Positions 1 to 13,000 of a DNA stretch of 64,000 nt are shown one piece after another. Origin of the DNA: Trichoplax sp. H2 (taxonomy: Eukaryota > Placozoa > Uniplacotomia > Trichoplacea); assembly GCA_003344405.1 (NCBI GenBank), contig NOWV01000016.1:186001-250000 (forward strand). The letters run 5' to 3'. Numbering within the stretch: position 1 is the first letter of the stretch; each line of letters starts with the position of its first letter. The notes beneath the pieces are model-generated. The model was not told where the DNA came from. It ran no database searches and worked only from the letters and a program-made list of their open reading frames with translations. The position numbers were made by a program, and so were the translations under genes.

Positions 1-3000
1 AAGATACTTATAATAATTCCATGAAACAGAAGAGTAAGTGAATACTCGCATGAGAGCGTTACATCGACCAGAACACAACGTGGGTCCCAAGATTTGCTCA
101 TGGTACACATACTTGGGAATTATCGATAATTTAGTTTGCTATATTAATAACTATTATTATATTGATTGCTTTCAATTCCTATTTTGCCATTTCTATGCCA
201 ACCTGATCGGTTTTTCTGAAATGATAAGCTGAGGACTTTACTTTGATTACAGTAATTCAACTGGATCATGAAGTATAGATCAATGATCTTTAAGTGAGTT
301 AAGGAATTTAAGGAGAAAGAAATTGCCGCAATTGTTTCGACTGGCATTCATAACCGCCTTCATAATACTGTTGTTAGGGTATATGTTATTTCAGCTTGAT
401 CGAATTGTGCGGATATCAATATTTTAAATAATCTTGTTTATGAATAATTCATATCGATAAATTGTTTATTGTCCAATCTCATAGGAATAGCGTTTTCACT
501 TTTTCCCTAAACTTGAGAAGAGATTGATAGTTTGATCTTGGTAGTTGTCCCCAATGGTTGGATAATTTAAATGAAATACGATTGAATAGCCGTAGTAATA
601 TAACAGATCAAAATTCAACAATACAGTCGCAGGAAGGCGTGAATGATGTTATAATCCTAAGCTAGCAGTATGCGTCATGATTAAAGGCGGTCAATATCAT
701 CAGCTGATTACTATCATCGCATAACATTGTCTTATAAATGGATAGATTAACATATGTGAACTGCACAATAAGAGAGTAGTTGAACACTTTGTGCTGTTGG
801 TATTTGAAATAGCGTCTTGATCATCAGGGCTAATGATTCATCAAATCTATCGTGTAGAACATTCCTGTTTTATGCTATAGTTCGAGGGTCTAAAGTGGGG
901 TACTAAATAAAGGTAATAGGAATCATCGTTGATATTGCAATGATCTATTGTTTGGATTTGGTACTAATTTACATGATCCATGGTTCAATTCCAATATAAA
1001 TTATATTGTGAGATACAATTTTTACATGATAGTTTACACTCAGACTCGACATTCCTCTAGATAATAAATATTATATTATTTTAGACGGAGCTCCAGTTAT
1101 AGATTAGGGATTGATTCTCTTTGTTAATTTTATTCCAGCATTTATTTAGTTTAAAATTCAAAAAATCGGGCTTGGCAATATTAATTGATTATCGTGTTGT
1201 CCCTGCCTGTTATAAATAAGTACATCTTGAGAGTTTACATAAATTATGATTTGTGTAGTACAATTATATAATTCCTAATATCAGTAGTTTAAGTATGAGT
1301 TGAGTGTAGAACAATTAAAGTCCGATATTTGTAAACAAGAGCAACTGGATTAATTTTACAATTTGACTATGAAAACAAGTATAATATTGGCGGTTCTAAC
1401 CTTTATAATGACGATTATCTATTTATATCTAAAAAAAATTATTTAGCAAGGAGTTATTATTAATTAAAATTGAGAAGCATTGAAAGCATTGAATATCTAG
1501 CTCTCGGTAGTTTATTGATTAATCCTTAATTAATATGCAATAATATAAAATATCAAATTATTCTGTAAAACTGATAGCAGAAATTTGATATCTTGGCATC
1601 ATTTCCTGAATTTGTTATTATGTTTGTTGCCTTAGCGATAGGATCTTAGTTTACTGTATTGAGCAATGATATTAACGTTATGAATGCAGCACTGATGAGC
1701 TTGATGTTCATTCTACTGAACAAAAATTACTTATTTCTAGGCCTAACTTATGCAATCATCTGCAATGAATAACCAATACCATACATTACTGTAGCCTAAG
1801 CTACAGGCTTAATTTGATCTTTCCTTAACACTAATTCATGATGTTGAAGTTATCGCCTTTCAAGTTATCTGATAATAATCAAAACTGCCCAATAAGCTAA
1901 TAAAATAGCTTTGAAGATATAGTTGTTATGTATGATAGACTGGTAATGTCTAGGAATTAGGGCAGATAAATTGCATAGCTGCCTAACTGATAAGATAACC
2001 GTATGATACTAATATCGTAACTGTATTGATACGTTCACTAGTAATTTACTAATACGTATGTAATATATATATATATCACTTGTGGGAAAGGCAACCCAGA
2101 ATAAAGAAATGGACTCCACGCATCAGGCTACTTTGCAGTGTCTAAAAACCGAGTATTGCATGATTGACCTAGGGTCGCGATAGAGAATATAACGATAGTT
2201 ATCTTATTTTCTGCAACTAGAAATTGACTGATAACTGAGTATCTTTTGTTTGAGTACATTTGGTCTTTTATCAATATTAACTGAAGAATAAACTGTGGTA
2301 GGATTCGGAAAAGCGATACTATAGTTTACATGTACACTATATATAGTTTATGCAGTAGATATTGGGTACAGAATATCTTGTATCATCGGTGTACAATACA
2401 CATAGTAGAAGTGTTAGAAAGAGATTTTCTACAGGATGTGCTACATGATCTGATCACCAACCAACTCCGAATGGAGGGATACTGTATGTGGGCTGATTTC
2501 AACTGAGATGATTATAGTAGTAAGTTATAGCAATAAGTTCCTTGATGCTATATCGCATAGTAGCGGTACTAGAAGGAAAATAAGAAAAGTTCCATCAGGA
2601 TATCGAAGATAAGTTGATTTCTACCGACTCTGTGTTGCGGGATAGTGTGTATGGCCTGATTTTAACTGTAATTATAATAATCACAACAGTTTATACTATA
2701 TACCCGCGTACAGCAGTTCTACATACTGTACGTGCAGTATATCGTGTAATCACTTTAGAAAAGGAAATTTCCTGCAGGATATGGGACATGATCTGATTTC
2801 TACCGACTTCAGGTGGAAGGATAATTACATGGCCTAACTGCAACTGCAATAGTATAGTTATAACCATAGCAGTAGTTTTGCAAAGCTAAAACAGTACTTT
2901 GGTATGCAGGACACCATATCTACCTTGATTTCACTATAATCCCTTGCACTACTTTGCTGCAGGTAGGCATCGGCCTGGTTTCAACTGCAATATAATTATT

Positions 3001-4802
3001 ATAGCTGTAGGCTCTAAAGTCTACAACGGTCAATATATGCAGGAGAACAGGCAGGAGAACAACACCTGGCCTGATTTTTACAATAAGCAAGTAAGCTTCA
3101 GTATATTACAAGTATACATCCATCGTTGCTTGTAAGATAGTGATTATTGGTCGATTAGATAGCACTTATGATCTGATTCCTATTTCCAACGCCACGACTA
3201 AGTTGTGTTTATTTATGCAGTAGCAGTAGCAGTAGATTAGATTAGATATACTGTACACGATGTATATATCATATATACGCGTATGTACTGAAATTTATAT
3301 ATAATCTAAATGTTACATTATCCAGTCCTACCTACACCTGTCGAAGGTTCGGTTCTTAGCTAGGATAGCGACTGGTTTATTGCTTGAACTAAATTTGATT
3401 TTGCAAAAGAGTATAGTACAGTATCGCAGCTATCAGGTGGTGCCGTTGATATGCAGTACTATATCTTATCGGTGTTATGTACGAATTATGGCTTCAAACG
3501 ATTCGAGATAGCAAGAAGAACTAATTTATCTAGGCATTCCTATCATACTGCAAGGTGAAGAGAATCCCATTGGTTGTACCCTACTACCGGTAGCTAGACC
3601 GAAGTACGCCTGTATAAATATCGAATGAGTACTGTATACTATAAATAAATGAAGTGTGAGTCTTTTCATAGAGTTCAGTAAACAAAGTAGGAGACTTTTT
3701 AAAAATTTCCCCTTCCCTCTCTTACAAAATACGTTGACGCTTTTAAGGCTAGGTCTAGCTCAGTTACCTCTTCCTTCTCTTGCAAAATGCGCTAATGGAA
3801 TAGTAGAGGAGCATTTTGAAGGGAAAAGATTCTTTGAAAGGTTCAAGTACAGTCGTGCAATACTACACTAGGTCAACACCTACGCATACCGAAACAACTT
3901 CATGTAGTAAGGGTTATAAGGCCCCCAAATGGGCTAAAGGACACAATATTGATAAATGCAAGTACTTTCCTTACAAGATAAGTCAGAGTCGTCAAGAGAA
4001 AGCTGTTTTGGGCCACCGTAGAAAGTTTTAACAAGTACAGGCTTAAGTTGGTGAGCAACCAGGTAAACATGTCAACCTGTAGAAGAAAATGATGTGATTT
4101 TCTTCAATCGCAACACAACTCGACAGCTTTATACTGTTTCACCTACTAATAATCAATAATAATAATAATAATCATAATTATAATTATGATATCTGTAGGT
4201 CCATAGAGTTGAGAAAAAAAAACAGGTATACTGAAGGTCCCATATGATAGAGATCGAAGGCGATAAAAACCTTTTGCTTCCTTGTGCGTGGGGATTCTAT
4301 GATAATTGATACTGATTAATACAGCACCGTACAGTGCTGTAGAAAGATAGATAGATAAAATCATTTCTTAGATAATTCTAGTCGAATAAGCTATCGATAA
4401 CATTCTCATGTCATGTTAACACCTCCCTCATTTCTTAGATAAAATATGGTTCTAATTAATTAGTGAATATTAATTACAGTAGATACGGTAGATGATTCTG
4501 CTTCTACTGTACAGAACAGTAGAAGAATGCCGGTCTTGGACAGTGTAGACTTAATACTTTCTTTCCCTACTTTCTTTTACTGTATAGTACGGTACTTATC
4601 CACTCCCACTATCTGAACGAATCTTGAGAAGTACAGTACTGTACTACTGTACTTTATAGTAGTACAGAGAAGGCGTTATTAACAAGTTGATCGATTCGCT
4701 TTGATCAAGCGCTGAGAACGAACAGTTGGCCATCTCCCTTCGCCTGCTAGATCAAAGTGATTACTACAGCTTGATTAACTCGATCGGATAACTATCATCG
4801 CT
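1..4802. other. Non-coding 5' flank of the first aminotransferase gene
   Basis: I see no exon with convincing coding signal here; all open frames are short and none resembles a known family. The stretch is AT-rich and holds degenerate direct repeats at about 2430-3240, a short TA run near 2065, an ATA-rich run near 4150-4190, and several TACTGTA/TACAGTA palindromes at about 4495-4670. The last few hundred bases must contain the promoter of the gene starting at 4803, but I recognise no defined promoter element. Confidence 0.6.
2430..3240. repeat. Degenerate direct repeats, unit about 165-185 bp
   Basis: Four diverged copies begin with a CAGGAT-like motif near 2434, 2597, 2774 and 2960. Each is followed by a GATCTGATTTCTACCGAC-like stretch, then a GGCCTGATTTCAACTG-like stretch, then a run of ATA/TAG-rich sequence. 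Copies differ by substitutions and small indels, so this is an old tandem duplication. No coding capacity is conserved between copies. Confidence 0.6.
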
Positions 4803-7800
4803 ATGGAAAGCACGTATTACCAAGAGAATGGTTATTTTAGCGATGGCCTGCTTAATTTTTCAGTCGGTACGATAGGGCCCAAGCTACTGAAAGATTGCAA
4901 ACCAATCATCCAAAAAGCGACCGATATCAAACTAGTAAGTGAAAGTTTACTTTGACATCATGATTACTCATCATGATGCAATGATACATCCAATGGCTAC
5001 ACAACTGACGGTACACTGCCACATGGATTGATCCAAGGAGTTAACGCCATGGAGAGCAATCGAGTCCTAAATTAAACGTAGGAAAGTTTTGATACAATAA
5101 GTTCTCGTGACGGTAGTCAGTTCTTCTACTAGACTGTACCTTGGTGCGTATTTGTCAGCGTAACATGATTAGCAAACATCCATCAATTTCGTTCTTAAAA
5201 TTGAAATTGTTAACCTCTTTTCATCTTACAGTTAAATAAGACAAATTCAATTTTTACGCTTCATCAATTTCGTTCTTAAAATTCAAATTGTTAACCTCTT
5301 TTAATCTTACAGTTGAATAAGACAGATTCAATTTTTAGGCTTCATCTAATTTATTGCGGTTGAATTATTGGAAAATAATTTCTGAATAATGAGATGTAGT
5401 TAAGAGAAGTAAGAGCCGTTTCCACAAATTCATAAGACTTAGTATGAATACTCGTATGGTAAATTTATTGCTGATCATAATCACTAAGGGTTAAAATACT
5501 TACTGTAGTGTTCGTTGCATTCATCTATTCGGATCGGTTGCAGTAGTAAGACACTTAAGTTATAAAAATAAAATAAAATAAAATGACTAGTTTTTCATGC
5601 AATCAGCCATTTTAGTGACATGATATTGCGTTCACTTCTGCAAGATTACATCAATGATATATTGTACTGTACTGCCAAAGTAGCACAGATTGAATTGAAT
5701 TATATCTCAAATATTCAGGAATGGACGAATTGCAGTTTTCATAAGCTCGATTTTGTTCAGTACCGTATAGCGACCACAGCTACTCACAGTGTACTCATTT
5801 ACCATACAACTTCCATCATCACTTTGACTCCACAATATGCTATTTTGACAAGATAGATCATGCTGTATTATTAAAGTCTCAATATCTTTTACCGTTTGTA
5901 ATAATTCGCAACATGACTTTAATAAATTATCCTACTGTATAATAATGGTGTACATGCTACTTGACTTAAAGATGAAGATGTAGTGACCGATTGAAACGTA
6001 TGAATTAAACAAGAGATCATGATAATTCAATACTAAAAATTTGCACACATATGTACATTGTACCATACCGATTGAATGAATGAATTTGCTAGCTAAGTCA
6101 ACATTTTATTATAAATTACTATCGATCTTGAACGTTTGCTTCTTAGCTGTTAGCTACTACGTCTTATAGTTGGTTTGAACTAATAGTTACCTTTTCCATC
6201 TTACTAAATAAATTTACAAGTCTGAAGAAAATTGTAGCGGTTTGTTCCAGTATGGACCTACATGTGGTGATCGATATCTACGAAAGGAATTGGCAACATT
6301 TTTAGAAGAACGTTATGGCGATCATGTCGATCGGTAAGTATGTGTATGACCGATCGGTTATGATAGAACTTTGCTACTCATTCATCTTGTCTAATCGCTT
6401 CTAATGGTGTACCATAACCCTAGACCAATAGAGAATGATTCATCTCAATTATTTAACTTCTTAACTCCTATTCTTATACGCATACGTTTAGAGATGACTT
6501 GATCTGTACCGCTGGCGCAACCAATGGTCTAATTACAATATGCAATCTATTATTTACTGCTGGGGATTATATCTTCATTGGCGATGTTTCTTATTATTCT
6601 AATATTATGTATATGAAACATCTTCAATACAATATGGTCACAGGTAAATTGTACTGAATTCATAAAGGCCATCCCAACAACGTTTATATAAGGAGTTGAT
6701 CGATATCCATCATCATCATCGAATACAACTTTTGCTTTACTTCTCCCTTTATCGACAACTTTAGTTCCTATGGACGATAATGGTATGATTATCGACAAGT
6801 TGGAAGAAAAGATAAGAAGTATCGGAAGTTCGCTGACCAAGAGTGATGATAGTGATAAACCCTATAGTGCTATGGTTTATATCATACCTACCTTTCAAAA
6901 TCCTACTGGGCGATGCCTGTCGGAAGGTAATACTATACCACATTAGTCTTAATATTAACCTCAAGGCTATTTAATGAATACTTAAACGTAAGAGTAGGTT
7001 GAAACACGTTGATATTGAATTTCTTTACACAGATCGTTGTCGGCAGCTCGTACAATTGGCTCGTAGACACAAACTATTGGTATTTGCTGATGATGTTGCT
7101 AATCTTGTATATCATGGAGATGAAAAATATCCACCAAGGAGATTATTTTCCTACGATTGCAGGTTGTAAGCTCACAAGATAATTGTAATATTAAATTGAA
7201 TTATCAGTCTTGTCTCAAAATATTACCAACCTGCTGTTTTAATTACTTGTTAGTACTTGATAGAATGAAAAATTTTACTATTACATATAGCATGGTTATA
7301 TGTTATGTTCAATGGAACGTAGGATTGATACATAAATGACTTGTTTATTAGCAGCAGATTCGCTAAATTTGCCGACTTTGCAGTAATTGAAGTAGTCACT
7401 TAACCACTACGAATTGCATATCAAAACATTAACGTTTATAGGTGATTAAATGATTTACATTATGATAATTCTCTTAATGTTGTCGTTAAGCAGAAGTCAA
7501 CTTATTTTGCATGCTGTCAAATTTCGCATTATTGTGTAAGGAGCAAGTTGTTATGGCCTAGCTTATCTCCGTATATACGCGTATACGAGTATACCCATAC
7601 AATAGGTATAGTTTATATGAACTGTAATCGTATCCAAGACCTCCACAAAAATATGCGACAATGTAATTTAACAAATGGGTAGAGTCTTTTACGAAGTATG
7701 CGATTACGACAAAATACTTGTAGTTAGCTATTTTCTCATCTAACGCAAATCAGTTATCCTACGTTGGAATGTCTTAAGTTTCTGTCACGTACGGTATGAT

Positions 7801-8969
7801 AAGACATGACTTAATTTCGTAACAAAATACCAAGCTGAGATATCTATTACTTCCGTCATCTCGGATAAATTGTTATACACAGTGCTAACAATGTTAATTG
7901 TAGCTGAGGTATACTCGTCTTGTAATGCTTTAATTAAAGAAGATAACCGTTTGACAGCTTTTAACCTGTCTCGTTTCTAATTGCAGGGAAGATGCCGACT
8001 TTTATGGAAATGTTATTTCTAATAGTAGTTTTTCTAAAGTTTTCTGCCCAGGAATATGTAAAGGTTGGATGGAAACTCCAAAGAGAATTATAGACATGCT
8101 AGAACTGTATAGGTTAGATTTTCTGGAATGTGCATGCATATCAGTAGAAGACTTGTATAAAGTACTTTTCTTATTACCAAAAAACAAATTAAGCGAAATA
8201 TGCTGTATGTTTTTTAATTGTTAAGTCCTGTATCGTGCGGCTATAATCATTATATGGATGGCATTATGGAAGTGGTGATTAACCATGGTTTCCTTGATAA
8301 TTTCTTAAACGATCTCAATTCGACTTTACGGGCAAGTATCGCCATAAAATTAACTCAAATTTACTGGGTTGCATGTTTTCTATAACCATCATTTACGTGC
8401 ACCCCAGCAGAAACGGAAGCTTGCCATTAAAGATGCTCTAATAAAGTATATGCCAGATTTTGTAGTTTATGAAATCCCTGAGGTAATCAATTTTGCAAAG
8501 CAATTATCGCTTTGGCTTAAACCATAATAGTTATGCATAAAAGTGTAATGACACTTTAACTAAAATTTATTTAATATTCTTTACCAAAATGTATAGGGTG
8601 GCTACTTTATCTGGATAGATTTACATGTCAATGCTGAAGGTTGTCACAATATGGAATAAAAATTGTGAAAGCTCATACTTATTTCTTTAACGTCTACTTT
8701 ATTAATATTGTACCCATACAGAAATTCTGAAGATGTGTACTGAGCAACATCGAATTGCATTTTTTCCGGCGTCCAGGTACTAATTCCAAATCTTCCATTT
8801 GAGAATTGGCAGTGTTACAATTTCTTAAATCCATTTTATTGATAGGGTTGCTTTAAGTGGTGGTTACGAAACGCAAATTCGATTTTCTGTTAGCTATTAT
8901 GAAGAAGATATTTTGACTAACGCAATCAGGAAAATAGCTGATGTCGTCAAAAATTATAATCAAAACTAA
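4803..8969 (+). CDS. PLP-dependent class I/II aminotransferase-like protein, 395 aa, diverged active site
   Basis: Eleven exons: 4803-4934, 6251-6333, 6492-6643, 6765-6926, 7033-7162, 7987-8112, 8226-8331, 8408-8482, 8597-8639, 8722-8776, 8846-8969 (1188 nt). The fold-type I aminotransferase core is clear: TAGATNGL (cofactor phosphate loop), PTFQNPTG with the conserved Asn, FADDV with the pyridine-binding Asp (about residue 197), SFSK with the Schiff-base Lys (about 237), and a C-terminal QIRFSVSYY containing the substrate-carboxylate Arg. Two usual PLP contacts differ: the DDVY tyrosine is Ala (DDVAN, about 199) and the PGLRLGW arginine is Cys (PGICKGW, about 244). No mitochondrial presequence is evident. 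Intron 7 has a GC donor (8332) and exon 8 a NAGNAG acceptor. The opposite-strand neighbour at 10069-14353 is a paralogue with the same ten intron phases. The subfamily resembles 2-aminoadipate-transaminase-like enzymes; the substrate cannot be assigned and altered or lost transamination is possible. Confidence 0.88.
5181..5342. repeat. 81-bp tandem duplication in intron 1
   Basis: Two nearly identical 81-bp copies start at 5181 and 5262 (each begins CATCAATTTCGTTCTTAAAA), followed by a short decayed third start near 5342. They lie inside intron 1 (4935-6250) of the first aminotransferase gene. Few differences separate the copies, so the duplication is recent. Confidence 0.85.
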
Positions 8970-10068
8970 GTATTTAGCCATTATGCTGCGCGTTGAATTT
9001 TCGTCCAATCGAATTGTTGTGAAGGCATTTTATGTATCGATCTTTGAAAAATATAGCTATAATTATATTTAGGAGACCGAAACACACGCGTATGTTATAC
9101 TGTATATGGATTATGTATACTTTTATTGTTATCAAGCTGCACTTACACGGGCGTCTAGACTACATTTTGAGTACAATATTGTCTACGTTACAGATTTTAG
9201 TGTTTAATATCTTATAACCTGAGATATGATCGTGACATACATGTGCTAACTGGTGTAGTAGTACGAAAAAGTGTTGTCGCTGGTAATTAAATTTAAGCTT
9301 ATACTAATATTATTAACCTTTTTTTGATACTATTTTCAGTACCTACAGTATTATCGTATGATGTTTCATATTCTACAGTATTACATGAAGTTATGGTCGA
9401 TGCTATATGATTATGTTAATTGGACAATTTTGACTTCGTAATTAAATCGCTTCTAATTGTGATTATGGTCTCCATAGCGGGTGTCATTGTAAATCATTCA
9501 CCAGTGACTATAGTGCTAAATTATCGGGTTTATTGCTTAAATTAAAAAATTAATTTCCGTTGTTGAGTCGACTGAATTTAAGTATGAGAATCAAATCGAG
9601 GTTTAATGTACCTTCATTTCAAATTTATGCGTAGAATGTGAACGGCTGTACAACGAACGTTCCTTTAATTGTATTCATAATGGTAACTTGTACTGTGTTG
9701 CCGAAAAGCATTTTATTTGATATAAATAATCCAGTACCTCCAGATGCAAATAGAATTGAGTAAATTCACTAGAAAACATAAGCGGGACGAACCACATGCA
9801 ATATTTGCAATTTTTCAGGAGGGACAGACTGCATTTACGGTAATAACTCCATTATAGTAATTTACGTATATAATTGATCATGTAGTCGAAATATTGAGAA
9901 TGTTACTTAGGATAGATAGAAACTTTAGATTTTTTAAGTAAAATCTTAGCTTAGCAACAGATGATCACCTTTTCTTGGAGTACTGTATACTCTAGCGGAT
10001 ATATAAGCATATAATATGTTTATAAGTGACTAAAAATATAAAAATCACAACTTCCGCATTATTTTAGT
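8970..10068. other. Intergenic region between two convergent aminotransferase genes
   Basis: This 1.1 kb AT-rich stretch holds the 3' ends of both flanking genes. I see no further exons. It is presumably 3' UTR and polyadenylation sequence for both strands, but no single signal stands out enough to mark. Confidence 0.5.
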
Positions 10069-13000
10069 TTACATCAACCGCTTAATGATTGCTGCAACCG
10101 CCTTCATGGCCTCTGTGAGTGCAGCTTCATCGTAATAGCTAAAGCTAAATCGCAGATAATTTTGAAATCTACCCGTTGACGAAAACCTGAAATAAAGGTA
10201 GAAATTAGGGTTATTGATAAGTCTTACTAATACAGTAGGTAATACAAAACATCAAGAGTATTTTTATTAGGACATACTTTGTTCCTAAAGCAAATGCAAT
10301 TTTATGCTCTTGTTTAGATATTTTTAAGACATCTAGAAAGAGTTATGAAAGCATTTGCAAATGTTACGTTAAATTCACATTAGATGACAATAAAATTGCT
10401 AAAAAGGGCAGGAAAAAATAGTCTACAATTAGGATTTACCTTGTGCATTGATATGCTCAGGTAATTCAACCCACATAAAGTATCCACCCTATGAATAGAT
10501 ATAATTAAAATTTGAAGATTTAGCTGGTTTGTATTCTTAAATCATAGGCAATCATTTAATCTATGACCCGAATGCAATTTGAACATTATTAGTAATATTG
10601 AATAAACATTTACCTGTGGTTTGTTAAATTTCACCCCTTCTGGCATGTACTGCTTAGCAGCATTGTAAATTGCATCCCTTCTTAGCTGCATTAGCAATTA
10701 AGAGAAATTTAACTTGGTAAATTTTTCAATGCTTTCATTCGTTTGGATTATTTTTAATTAATTATCGATTTTGAGCTTACGTGAAACTGTCTTCTAAATT
10801 TGACTAAAATCTCATCGAGCAATCCAGTTTCTAAAGCGCTAGTGACTATTCCACAAGTATAAGAGTTAAAGCCACCTCCGCTCTGAATATAACCACTACG
10901 AAGAAAGCAACATAAGCTTAATTTTTAGTTGACTTAGTGTCATACCTTCCTAAACTCTTCTAAATGTAACAGTCCTTACAATTGTTGACAACCATACATT
11001 ACGACTGTTACATGGATTATCTATTCTGTCTATACTATTAGATTTAACTAAATGATAAAGTGAATTAGATAGCCTATGTAATATTGCAAATAGGGGCACG
11101 CTACCTGCCGTAAAGAATCTTTAAAACTCTTTTTGGAGCTTCATACCAGCCTAAACGAAGCCCTGGGCCGAAGAACTTCGAAAACGTTGCATTTGAGATC
11201 ACATTACCTTGATAATCAGGATCGGATCTGAGATAAAGTAGTACCAATTTAGTTCTAGAATATATTTTTATTTCGTACATTGTATTTTGCTGTCAAAGCA
11301 GCTCACTTATCATCATATGCGAAGAGTCTTTTCGGAGCTGGTACAAATTTGTCAGGATCATCGCTCCTATACGAGAGTACGTTGTAGACGTCATCACACA
11401 AAACCAAGCAGCCATATTTACGAGCTACGCTTACAATTTGCTTGCTACGCTCTAGACAGTTCAAAATTCGAGGTAAATCTTACAATAGCAAATGTATAAT
11501 TTTCTATCTACTGGTATACAAAATGCACAAACGCGAGAGATCATACCAGGTGACACGCAAAAGCCTTTCGGATTATTGAACGTCGGAATTAGGTAAATTA
11601 TCGACCAGAAAGGTTGCGCTTCAGATACAACATGATTGCTTTTGGCTTTGTGAATTTTTAGGGATTCTTCTAATGTGTCTATTTGTATCCCTTCATTATC
11701 TGTCGGAACTGCAACAAATGCAATCGAATATACGATTATTCACCAATTAATCCAATAATAAAATTGAGAGTAAGGACCCAAAAATGATAATGAAGCATTC
11801 AGACACTGTGTAAAATTTATCATACGTGTACGTATGAGTATATAGTTATATTTGTAATATTATCCTTGACATAGAGCTAAATTAGATAACATTTGGTGCA
11901 AGTTCGCAACTTACTCGGCACAATATTCAAATGCATGTCCTCGCGCAACATGCTCAAAGCGAGGAAATAAGTTGGTTCTTCAACGAATACGAAATCGCCA
12001 CTTTTTAGAAGCAGGCCAGCCAAGGCTACAGCACCTTGCGTAGCTCCAGCATTTGCGTGTATATCTTCACTAATATATTTTTAATATTTACAGAAGTAAA
12101 TAGATGTTGACTCTTTCAGCCATATAGTAGATAAACTAAGTAATATTACAACTACGTCTCGTACAGCATAATATAACGCTAAAATTTAAGCCGTTGTAAA
12201 GAATTTCATATTTAGTCATTAATTGATATTGACGTAAAGTATGAAATAAGTATCTTACTGTTAACAAATTTTACCTCGATACTGGATCACCATAATGACG
12301 AGAAAGAAATTTTGCAACTTCTACTGGAAATTTCCCATCGCCTCTTGTAAGACCATATTGCAAGAGTTGGCAGGCATCTGGTTGAGACTATTGCAAAAAA
12401 GGTTTAATCTTGATTAGGAAATGAAAATTTACAAAAATCACAGCAGTAATAGCCAGCGATCAGTACAATAAATATATTTATTATGCCATCTGCTTCGATT
12501 CCATTCATCAAGGGTATCACTGTTAAAAGTATTTTCTTACGCGCTATTACGTAATAGACTAAAGTTTTGTTATAGCAGTTTGATGCTTTTTCGAAAATTC
12601 TTAACAAAAATCCCTTGATATCTAGTCAAGAAATTGATACTGAGGCGCTATAAACGGATACAAATCTGTTAGCACATAAGTGAATATTCTTCGATTAACA
12701 TAACACAAGATTAGCACGCACTACATTCAATAAGACTTTCAACTTTATGACATCATAATGAAGGTAGACGAGAGTGCATTCTTATTCCGGTAAATTTTTG
12801 ATTGGTTCTGTCTATTAGCAATTTAGCATGGGATCGCAATCATTTTCATATGTCAAGTACAGCATCATCTCGAAAAAAGACTGCTTAGTTAATAGGAGAT
12901 TTTCAAGTTATTGTGATCCATATATTCTAATTATCAATATTGGACAAATTACATTTATACTGTATATTGGAGGGTCTTTACTGTACACTCAGTGTACTAC

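Noticed and set aside
3656-3871. 71-codon open frame with a repeated CTTCC-rich stretch
   Set aside because: It arises from a small internal duplication of non-coding DNA and has no splice partners or homology that I recognise.
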